DNA of 32,879 nt from positions 1-32,879 of the forward strand of contig JAURWJ010000030.1 of assembly GCA_030655015.1 (NCBI GenBank), read 5' to 3'. Every line of letters starts with the position of its first letter. Position 1 is the first letter of the stretch. The DNA is from Methylotenera sp. (GTDB lineage Bacteria > Pseudomonadota > Gammaproteobacteria > Burkholderiales > Methylophilaceae). Positions 24,410 to 32,879 of the stretch are shown here, one piece after another. Below the pieces are notes generated by a model. That model saw only the letters and a list, made by a program, of their open reading frames with translations. It made no database searches and was not told the origin of the DNA. The translations under genes and the position numbers were made by a program.

Positions 24410-27400
24410 GCGATTGCTAGGCTCGCATTAAACTGCTCTATTGGCATTGGTTTGCCAAATAGATAGCCTTGATAACGTTTGCAATGATTATTTAGCAGTA
24501 ACCGTCGCTGCTCTTCTGTTTCTACGCCCTCGGCAATGACGTCTAGCTCTAGACTTTGTGACATGGCAATAATCGTGCGTACAATAGCTTGGTCGCTGAC
24601 GTCAGCCGCAATATCGCGCACAAATGATTGATCAATTTTGAGCTGATGCAATGGTAGGCGTTTGAGATATTGTAAAGAGGAATAACCTGTACCAAAATCA
24701 TCCAATGAGAATTGCACGCCGATGGCTTTTAACGCTTGCATGGTCAAGATCACTTCATCTATACGCTCCAGCAGCATACCTTCAGTGATTTCTAATTTAA
24801 GCTGCATCGGATTGATGCCATTTTTTAGCACCGCAGAATGGACTAATGCAACAAAATCAGTTTGGTGAAACTGCTTGGCACTTACATTGACTGATAGCTC
24901 CAGATGGCGTGTTTGAGGGTATTGTTGCCAGGCTTGAATTTGTTTGCAAGCAGTTTCTAGCACCCACTGCCCAATGGGTAGAATCAACCCGGTTTCTTCA
25001 GCCAAAGAAATAAACTGGGCTGGGGAAACTAAACCTAGTTCAGGATGCTGCCAGCGAATCAAGGCTTCAGCCCCGGTTGGTTGACCTAAATGATCGACTT
25101 GCACCTGATAATATAGTTGCAACTGTTGTAGCGCTAGCGCCTTATTTAGGGCACGTTCGAGTGAAACGCGCTCAGTAATGTTAGCCTGCATTTGCGGATT
25201 AAAAAAACGGATGGTATTGCGCCCGGCTTTTTTAGCCTGATACATAGAAATATCTGCTTGTTTCAGCAGTTCTTCAATATCCGTGTGGTGGTCGCTAAAT
25301 AAGGTGACGCCAATACTCGGTGTGCTGTGATACTCATGTGCTGCTAACAGATACGGTTCATTCAGCACTTGGATAATTTTATTGGCGATAGCTTCCGCCT
25401 GAGCCGCAGCGTCCAGGTCTTGTTCGTTTAAATTTTCCAGCATGACTACAAACTCATCGCCGCCTAAACGTGCAACCGTGTCGCCTTCGCGCACGCAGGT
25501 TGTTAAGCGTGCGGCAACTTGCTGCAGCAACAAATCGCCAATGTCATGGCCAAGTGAATCGTTTAGCATTTTAAAGTGATCTAGATCAAGAAACAGCAAC
25601 GCACCTTGTTTAGCGCTACGCGTACTTGAGGCCAGCGCATGGTTAAGCCGATCACTTAACAGGCGTCGAGTGGGCAGGCCTGTGAGGGGGTCAAAAAATG
25701 CCAGACTTTGAATTTCTTCAGCAGCAGCTTTGCTCATGGTAATGTCAGTGAGAGTAGCTACATAATTAGTAATAGTCCCGTTTTGATCTTTTACTGCCGT
25801 AATGGTGAGATGCTCTGGATAAACCTCGCCATTTTTGCGGCGGTTCCAAATTTCACCTTCCCAAAATCCGGCATCCTGAATTCTCCCCCACATGGCGGTG
25901 TAAAACTCAGCAGAATGGTGACCAGAGCTTAGCATGCGCGGAGTGTTACCAATCGCTTCGTCTGCGGAGTAGCCCGTAATTTCGCTAAAAGCGCGATTCA
26001 CGCGCAAGATTACCGAGTTTGCATTGGTGATCAACATGCCTTCTTGAGATTCAAACACGGTCGCTGCAATACGAAACTCATCCTCAGCCAATTTGCGTTC
26101 GGTGGCGTCAATAAAAATCCATAGCGACTCACCTCGGTCTGGATGAAGCATCGCCCCTCTTAGATCCAGCCAAATATGCCGACCATCTTTACGTACAAAT
26201 TCATGTTGAAGGCGTAATATTTCATCGCTTTCTATGTTGGCATAGGCGGCGCCAACCATTTGATAGTCTTCATCATTGGCATAAAACTGTCGCGATGAAG
26301 CACCAATGACTTCATCTTCGCTGTAGCCCATCATGTGTGCAAAAGCCGCGTTAGACCAAACCACCTTGCGATTTTTAACTGTAATCATACCAACCAGCTT
26401 GTTTTCTAAAATCGTGTGCTGCTCACTCAGTAGTTGTTCAATATGCTGTAAATATTGATGGCGTTCAGAAACATCTTGGGCAATGCCGCGCATAGCGATG
26501 GGTTTGCCTGCTTGGTCATATTCTGCCTGCCCTGCTGAGCGCATCCAGCGATAATTGCCGGCAGCAGTTAATATGCGATACTCCACATCATATTTTGCGC
26601 CGTGTTCAATATGTGCGTTAGTTGCATCAATCACATGTTGTCTGTCTTCAGGGTGAATCAGGGCGATAAAGTCATTCCAGGTTGGATTAGAAAGCGCAGG
26701 AAAACCAAGCATGGTGATGCAGTTTTCAGACCATGTTTGGGTGTGGTGAATCAAATCGGCTTCCCAAGTGCCCACGCCGCCGCCAATCTGGCTCAAGCGT
26801 AGATGCGCTTCACTGGTTTGCAACGCCTTCTGAGCCGCTTTGCGCTCAAGGTTACGCCGATAAATACTATATTGCGCAATGCCGACAAAAAGTAACAAAA
26901 TCGGCAACAGATATTTCAATAAGTCGCGCAGACCCACGGGTTTAGGCTCGTAAACACCAAACCATTTTTCATACAGTGAGTCGTAAGTACCATTAGCCTT
27001 TGTAATGGCTAAACCTTCATTGAGTTTGCTTAATAAATCGGCTTGCCCTTTATGAACTGCAAATGCAAATTTTTGTGAGAATCCCGCAGGCGTCGGCAAG
27101 GCTTCAATGTTGCTTAATCGCAATTTTTGTAGTGTTTGCACACCCGTCAGTTTGCTCAGTAACATGGCGTCATGTTTACCACTCGCCAATAAATTTAAGC
27201 CTTCAGCCGCGCTATTAACCAGTGTGAGTTGTTTGCCCCAACCTTTTGCTACCGCGTAATCGTGCGCCAAATCAGCCTGTAGTACGATAATAGATTTGCC
27301 AATAAGGTCATGCTCGGCCTGAATGTTTGATTCACCTTTACGCACAAAAATTGCGCCGTTCACTATGACATGTGAAACAGTAAAGTCGGCAAATTGGTGG

Positions 27401-27786
27401 CGCTCATCCGATTGTGCCAAGTTAATTAAAACATCAATTTTGCCATCTTTAAATTCTTGCAAAATTTGGTAAAAAGGCCGTACACGAATGGTGTAATTAA
27501 TCCCGGCTTCAGTGGCTACGGCTTTCCATAAATCAACGGTAAAGCCATCGGCACTGGCGTCGGTTGTGCCCGTCGCAAAAGGTGGAAAGTCTTGTTCGCT
27601 ACCGATAATAAGCGTGTTATTTTGAGGGGCGTTTAATGAGTTACTGAGCAGATTTTGAGGTGTTGTGGCATACGCTTGACTAAAACTAACCACACCCACA
27701 AACAGTGAGATAAAAAAACGGGCGGTAACACTTAGAAAGCTATTTGCAAAGTGCCGCCGTAACGATGTGGCGTGCGAGATAACCAT
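24406..27786 (-). CDS. Multidomain c-di-GMP sensor: periplasmic SBP_bac_3, three PAS, GGDEF, EAL
   Basis: A 1126-residue inner-membrane protein. Signal segment at about 20-41; periplasmic family 3 solute-binding domain at about 58-282 (amino-acid-binding type, LIIGSEQDFPPF); membrane helix at about 290-310; three PAS/PAC units at about 330-445, 460-575 and 585-695; GGDEF at 775-779 with the inhibitory I-site REGD five residues before it; EAL domain with Glu907 in GAEALIRW, DDFGTGYSS and AEGVET. Both catalytic halves look intact, so it could make or break cyclic-di-GMP; net direction is unknown. It probably couples an extracellular solute to motility or adhesion. The ATG has no clear Shine-Dalgarno. 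It is transcribed away from katG. Confidence 0.94.
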   Translation of the reverse strand: MVISHATSLRRHFANSFLSVTARFFISLFVGVVSFSQAYATTPQNLLSNSLNAPQNNTLIIGSEQDFPPFATGTTDASADGFTVDLWKAVATEAGINYTIRVRPFYQILQEFKDGKIDVLINLAQSDERHQFADFTVSHVIVNGAIFVRKGESNIQAEHDLIGKSIIVLQADLAHDYAVAKGWGKQLTLVNSAAEGLNLLASGKHDAMLLSKLTGVQTLQKLRLSNIEALPTPAGFSQKFAFAVHKGQADLLSKLNEGLAITKANGTYDSLYEKWFGVYEPKPVGLRDLLKYLLPILLLFVGIAQYSIYRRNLERKAAQKALQTSEAHLRLSQIGGGVGTWEADLIHHTQTWSENCITMLGFPALSNPTWNDFIALIHPEDRQHVIDATNAHIEHGAKYDVEYRILTAAGNYRWMRSAGQAEYDQAGKPIAMRGIAQDVSERHQYLQHIEQLLSEQHTILENKLVGMITVKNRKVVWSNAAFAHMMGYSEDEVIGASSRQFYANDEDYQMVGAAYANIESDEILRLQHEFVRKDGRHIWLDLRGAMLHPDRGESLWIFIDATERKLAEDEFRIAATVFESQEGMLITNANSVILRVNRAFSEITGYSADEAIGNTPRMLSSGHHSAEFYTAMWGRIQDAGFWEGEIWNRRKNGEVYPEHLTITAVKDQNGTITNYVATLTDITMSKAAAEEIQSLAFFDPLTGLPTRRLLSDRLNHALASSTRSAKQGALLFLDLDHFKMLNDSLGHDIGDLLLQQVAARLTTCVREGDTVARLGGDEFVVMLENLNEQDLDAAAQAEAIANKIIQVLNEPYLLAAHEYHSTPSIGVTLFSDHHTDIEELLKQADISMYQAKKAGRNTIRFFNPQMQANITERVSLERALNKALALQQLQLYYQVQVDHLGQPTGAEALIRWQHPELGLVSPAQFISLAEETGLILPIGQWVLETACKQIQAWQQYPQTRHLELSVNVSAKQFHQTDFVALVHSAVLKNGINPMQLKLEITEGMLLERIDEVILTMQALKAIGVQFSLDDFGTGYSSLQYLKRLPLHQLKIDQSFVRDIAADVSDQAIVRTIIAMSQSLELDVIAEGVETEEQRRLLLNNHCKRYQGYLFGKPMPIEQFNASLAIA

Positions 27787-27970
27787 GTTTTTTGGTACGT
27801 CATTTAGTTATCAAAGAATTTCGTAACACTTTGGTTACATATTACTACTAATTTCGATTACTGGCAGGAAATGTAATCAGCTTTTTTGGAAAGTTTTATT
27901 CAGTTGGATGATGTATTCATCTAAGACAACATTATAAATACAGCTTATTGATAACATTAAAAACATTAAC

Positions 27971-27998
27971 TTAACAAATATATCAATGCAATTATAAT
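27971..27998 (+). promoter_or_regulatory. Candidate sigma-70 promoter upstream of katG
   Basis: TTAACA (27971-27976, one mismatch to TTGACA) and a perfect TATAAT (27993-27998) are separated by 16 bases. Transcription would start near 28005 and give a leader of about 180 bases before the katG ATG. In such an AT-rich region a chance match is possible. Confidence 0.4.
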
Positions 27999-28108
27999 GA
28001 ACTACATATTCAATTTTAAAAAGGGTGGAAAAACTAAATCCTATAATTCTGAATTTAACTATTTTAATTGGCTGGTATTTTTCTACTTGTCACAGCGTTA
28101 ACCAAGTG

Positions 28109-28135
28109 TGATCGAGACCTATCAATATATGATCG
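28109..28135 (+). promoter_or_regulatory. TGATCG direct repeat 21 bp apart ahead of katG
   Basis: TGATCG occurs at 28109-28114 and again at 28130-28135, exactly 21 bp (two helical turns) apart, 48-74 bases before the katG ATG. The surrounding 28108-28144 has a partial likeness to the spaced half-sites of OxyR, the usual regulator of katG, but several consensus positions are missing. A regulator site is plausible, its owner is not established. Confidence 0.3.
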
Positions 28136-28167
28136 CTAAAATATATGCTAATCATTCAATAAAATGA

Positions 28168-30366
<2,199 letters not shown>

Positions 30367-30380
30367 TCACGCTTTGATTG

Positions 30381-30419
30381 AACGGGCGCTTTGTAAATCC
30401 AAAGCGCCCGTTTTTATTT
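30381..30419 (+). terminator. Intrinsic terminator of katG
   Basis: A perfect 13-bp GC-rich stem (AACGGGCGCTTTG against CAAAGCGCCCGTT) with a 6-base loop TAAATC is followed directly by TTTTTATTT, fifteen bases after the katG stop. A textbook rho-independent terminator on the + strand. Confidence 0.95.
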
Positions 30420-30500
30420 GTGTGTGATTCATGTTCAGATTTTAAAATAACAATTTTCATTGCGCAGTCGCTTGTTCACGGCTGAGCAGACTTTTTTATT

Positions 30501-30932
30501 TTAGCTACTTAATTGAATAAGTTGCAATGTCAGCTGATCCAGTTCGGCGGGCGGCAGGGCGCCGCTGACGCGCCCTAACTCCTTGCCCTGCCAGAAATAA
30601 ACCAAGGTAGGAATTGATCTAATATTATATTTTGCACCCAACATTTGCTCGGCTTCAGTATCCACTTTGGCATAAACAACTTTATCAGCAAATTTTGCTG
30701 CGCTTGCTCTAAATGTTGGCGCAAACATCTTGCATGGCCCGCACCACGGTGCCCAGAAATCAATCAGTACCGGCAATAGTTTTTGTGCCAGAAGCTCATC
30801 GATATTTGCCTGATTAAGTACCAGTGGCGCAGAGATCAACCCCTGATGACAGACACCGCATTTAGGCGCTGCGCCCAACTTATCAATAGGAAAGCGATTT
30901 TCTTTATTGCAGTGCGGGCATTTAATCTGCAT
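30501..30932 (-). CDS. trxC: Thioredoxin 2 (TrxC)
   Basis: A 143-residue protein with the N-terminal zinc-binding region that separates TrxC from TrxA: Cys5-x2-Cys8 and Cys25-x2-Cys28. The thioredoxin domain follows, with active site WCGPC (Cys64, Cys67) in FWAPWCGPCKMFAPTF and the cis-proline in RSIPTLVYF. It reduces protein disulfides in the cytoplasm with thioredoxin reductase and is OxyR-controlled in Escherichia coli. Its ATG overlaps the stop of the preceding small gene (TAATG), so translation is coupled. It faces katG end to end, forming a peroxide/thiol stress neighbourhood. Confidence 0.95.
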   Translation of the reverse strand: MQIKCPHCNKENRFPIDKLGAAPKCGVCHQGLISAPLVLNQANIDELLAQKLLPVLIDFWAPWCGPCKMFAPTFRASAAKFADKVVYAKVDTEAEQMLGAKYNIRSIPTLVYFWQGKELGRVSGALPPAELDQLTLQLIQLSS

Positions 30933-31060
30933 TACTTCTTAAGCTCCTCAGCTTCATTTTTTAAGAACATTCTATAGAAAAATACAAACATGCCTAACAT
31001 GAACACAATCACTGCGACTGTAAGTAAACCCGTATAAGTTCCAAATAACTCGTGCAACAT
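30932..31060 (-). CDS. Small membrane protein, DUF3149-like (42 residues)
   Basis: A short but convincing gene: ATG at 31060 is preceded by AAGGAG eight bases upstream on the - strand, and its TAA overlaps the trxC ATG (TAATG). The 42-residue product starts MLHELFGTYTG, has one hydrophobic segment (about residues 12-33, LLTVAVIVFMLGMFVFFY) and a charged, Lys/Glu-rich C-terminus (EAEELKK). This is the layout of the DUF3149 family of tiny betaproteobacterial inner-membrane proteins, whose function is unknown. Coupling to trxC is clear; any functional link to it is inference. Confidence 0.85.
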   Translation of the reverse strand: MLHELFGTYTGLLTVAVIVFMLGMFVFFYRMFLKNEAEELKK

Positions 31061-31171
31061 TTCGTTCTCCTTAGTTGTTAACATTCCAGAAATTGTTAGC
31101 ATTTCAAAGATTAAATCTAATACGATATTGAGTAAGATGTTTTGGTTGATGCCAAAATATCTTTCAACAGC

Positions 31172-31921
31172 TTAACCCATCTGATCCCGCCGCTTATACT
31201 TTACACCATTCTCTATATTTATATCGCAGCAATCAAGCATGATTGAGTCGGCAATCACCCAAAGCACATCCAGCTTGAACTGCAATATTTCAAGCGCCCT
31301 TTCCTGCATAGCGCGTGATTGGCTAAAGTAATCCAAGGTCACTGCCAAACCTTGCTCAACATCACGCCGCGCTTCTATTAGTCTTTTCTTGAAATAAGTC
31401 AGACCTTCTTCTTTTACCCATGGATACATTTCAGGCCAGGAACTAATCCTTTGCTGATGGATATGCGGTGCGAACAGCTCGGTTAAAGAAGAGCAAACAG
31501 CTTCTTGCCAAGGCCTTTGGCGTGCAAAATTGATATACGCATCTACGGCAAACTTAACGCCCGCGCTGACATGCTTCAGTGAAGTGATATCCTCTGCGCT
31601 CAACCCGACTGCTTCCCCAAGCTTAATCCAGGCCTCGATACCGCCCTGAGTATTATCAACACCATCATGGTCGGTAATTCGTAAGATCCAGCCGCGACGA
31701 ATCTCCCGATCTGGGCAATTAGACATAATTGCAGCATCTTTTTGCGGTATGCTGATTTGATAATAAAAGCGGTTAGCTACCCACGATTGCAGTTGCTCAC
31801 GGCTTAGCTTGCCCTCATACATCATGATGTTAAAAGGGTGATGGATGTGATATCCCTTGCCTTTTTCACGCAGCTTGCTTTCAAACTCTTCACGAGACCA
31901 CGGTTGGGTAGCTTCACTCAT
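31172..31921 (-). CDS. pqqC: Pyrroloquinoline-quinone synthase PqqC
   Basis: A 249-residue all-helical oxidase that performs the last step of PQQ synthesis (ring closure and eight-electron oxidation with oxygen). The ATG at 31921 is preferred over an in-frame TTG at 31933: it has GGATAAAAG in front and fits the family length (about 250). Residues that bind PQQ or oxygen in the Klebsiella enzyme seem all present with a shift of one or two: Tyr24/His25 ([10 protein letters not shown]), Arg51, Tyr53/Tyr54 ([16 protein letters not shown]), His85 (ITDHDG), Glu148, His155 and Arg158 ([13 protein letters not shown]), Tyr176, Arg180, Lys216. PQQ serves methanol and alcohol dehydrogenases. No pqqA, B, D or E lies in the window, which is unusual, as pqqC normally sits inside pqqABCDE. 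A sigma-54 promoter match precedes it. Confidence 0.95.
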   Translation of the reverse strand: MSEATQPWSREEFESKLREKGKGYHIHHPFNIMMYEGKLSREQLQSWVANRFYYQISIPQKDAAIMSNCPDREIRRGWILRITDHDGVDNTQGGIEAWIKLGEAVGLSAEDITSLKHVSAGVKFAVDAYINFARQRPWQEAVCSSLTELFAPHIHQQRISSWPEMYPWVKEEGLTYFKKRLIEARRDVEQGLAVTLDYFSQSRAMQERALEILQFKLDVLWVIADSIMLDCCDINIENGVKYKRRDQMG

Positions 31922-31979
31922 TCTTTTATCCAATTCGTTTATACAATCAGCCCGCTAAAGGCTGCTTAACTTTTCATTT

Positions 31980-32036
31980 ACATAAGTACCTATCACTTAC
32001 ATAAGTACTTATCACTTACATAAGTACTTATGCAAT
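31980..32036. repeat. Three tandem 19-bp repeats carrying a palindromic 12-mer
   Basis: Units at 31980-31998, 31999-32017 and 32018-32036. The middle unit is ACATAAGTACTTATCACTT; the first has one change in its palindrome (ATAAGTACCTAT) and the third diverges after ATAAGTACTTAT. The 12-mer ATAAGTACTTAT is a perfect dyad, so the array looks like three operator sites head to tail, within the pqqC leader and overlapping the -12 element of the proposed promoter. Confidence 0.9.
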
Positions 32037-32046
32037 TTGCATACCA
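32031..32046 (-). promoter_or_regulatory. pqqC: Sigma-54 (-24/-12) promoter match facing pqqC
   Basis: On the - strand the sequence TGGTATGCAAATTGCA fits the RpoN consensus TGGYAYG-N4-TTGCW at every defined position, with the invariant GG (32045-32044) and GC (32033-32032) separated by ten bases. Transcription would start near 32020, leaving a leader of about 100 bases to the pqqC ATG. The adjacent upstream gene encodes a sigma-54 activator, which strengthens the call. The site sits in a locally palindromic stretch (TTTGCAT-ACC-ATGCAAA), so coincidence is not excluded. Confidence 0.7.
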
Positions 32047-32096
32047 TGCAAACTAGTGATTTCCTGTATATTTAAATTGGCCGATTTGGAAGTCGC

Positions 32097-32879
32097 TTAG
32101 TCCTGAAGTTTTCGATACAGGGTACGCTCGCTAATACCAAGCATTTTAGCCAGCATGCGACGGTCACCGTGGCAGTTTGCATCTGCCCATTGCAAGTATT
32201 GTCGCTCAGCGTCTTCTAATGGGATGATTGCCGGGGGGTAAACATGCGTTAGCTGATGTGGGGTATCATCCTCGGTAGTTAAATCTTCTGCCATGACCGT
32301 ATCACCGTCTGTCATTAAGCTGGCACGTTCCAGTATATTTCTAAGCTCACGAATATTCCCCGGATAATTGCAGCCTTGAAGCTTTGCAATCACGTCTGGA
32401 TGCAGCTTTAGCTTTCTTTTGGGACTGATGCGTGCCAGCAAGGTTGCCGCCAATAATGGAACATCTTCACGACGTTCTGCCAATGCAGGCACATGGATAG
32501 GAAATGTGCTGATTCGATAATATAAGTCCTTACGGAAGGTCTCTTGCTCCACCATTTTTTTGAGATCGCGATGCGTCGCTGCCACGAGTCTAAAATTAGC
32601 CCGCAACGGCTCTACACCACCGACTCGGCGATAAGTTCCGGTTTCAAGCAGGCGCAATAATTTCACTTGCAGGTTAAGGGGAATATCCCCGACTTCATCA
32701 AGAAACAACGTACCGCCACTAGCACTTTCTACAAGCCCCTGCTTGCGCTGCGTCGCCCCGGTAAATGCGCCTTTTTCATAACCAAACAGCTCACTTTCGA
32801 ATAACGACTCTGTCAGCCCAGAACAGTCCACAACTACGTAAGGCTTATTAGCTCGCTGGCTGGCATTATGTATCGCCTG
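32097..32879 (-). CDS. Sigma-54-dependent transcriptional activator (NtrC family), N-terminus missing
   Basis: The frame is open to the window edge, so only the last 260 residues are seen. They begin inside the AAA+ domain after Walker [36 protein letters not shown] with an intact GAFTGA loop that contacts sigma-54, Walker [12 protein letters not shown], the RRVGG and [11 protein letters not shown] sensor segments, and the R-finger stretch [10 protein letters not shown] linker then leads to a Fis-type helix-turn-helix ending [20 protein letters not shown]. The sensory domain lies outside, so its signal is unknown. It ends 51 bases before the -24 element of the pqqC promoter match and is on the same strand, making pqqC its most obvious target. 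Confidence 0.95.
   Translation of the reverse strand, partial: QAIHNASQRANKPYVVVDCSGLTESLFESELFGYEKGAFTGATQRKQGLVESASGGTLFLDEVGDIPLNLQVKLLRLLETGTYRRVGGVEPLRANFRLVAATHRDLKKMVEQETFRKDLYYRISTFPIHVPALAERREDVPLLAATLLARISPKRKLKLHPDVIAKLQGCNYPGNIRELRNILERASLMTDGDTVMAEDLTTEDDTPHQLTHVYPPAIIPLEDAERQYLQWADANCHGDRRMLAKMLGISERTLYRKLQD

Noticed and set aside
31061-31171. TTTTGG/CCAAAA hairpin after pqqC as a terminator
   Set aside because: Six weak A-T-rich pairs without a following U-tract on the - strand.

Overview
The window reads like the chromosome of a betaproteobacterium, most likely a methylotroph of the Methylophilaceae (Methylotenera-like). This is inferred from a PQQ synthase gene (pqqC) with all the expected catalytic residues, a DUF3149 mini-protein next to trxC, a chorismatase-type aryl polyene pigment locus and a moderate GC content. 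No rRNA, tRNA, CRISPR array, transposase or phage gene was seen. Species assignment was not possible without a search.

Left end (1-3755, + strand): the tail of a polysaccharide deacetylase, then four tightly overlapping fatty-acid-synthase-like genes (ketosynthase, ketosynthase-like chain-length factor, hotdog dehydratase, ketoreductase). This is the elongation core of an aryl polyene/xanthomonadin-type pathway. Its likely partner genes lie 15 kb away on the - strand (18575-21251): a XanB2-type chorismatase that would supply hydroxybenzoate starter units, a PlsC-like acyltransferase and a GT2 glycosyltransferase, again with ATGA start/stop overlaps. The two halves converge on the unrelated block between them.

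Middle (3981-18264): an exported low-complexity protein, an outer-membrane beta-barrel protein, a two-component pair (REC-AraC response regulator and 7TMR-DISM hybrid histidine kinase), and, divergent from that pair, a complete two-partner secretion operon. The operon holds a 1917-residue haemagglutinin-like TpsA, a periplasmic parvulin-type PPIase and a TpsB transporter. The layout suggests that the two-component pair controls the adhesin and that the PPIase helps hold TpsA unfolded in the periplasm.

Right part (21471-32879): an NhaR-like LysR regulator divergent from htpX, a TerC/Alx-type membrane protein, a large substrate-binding-domain/PAS/GGDEF/EAL sensor with all signature motifs intact, katG with a strong terminator, and a convergent DUF3149-trxC pair (a peroxide/thiol stress neighbourhood). 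The end holds pqqC and the C-terminal part of a sigma-54 activator. Between those two genes are an excellent -24/-12 (sigma-54) promoter match facing pqqC and three tandem 19-bp repeats, each built on a palindromic 12-mer. This proposed sigma-54 control of PQQ synthase, together with the two-partner secretion locus, are the most interesting parts of the window.
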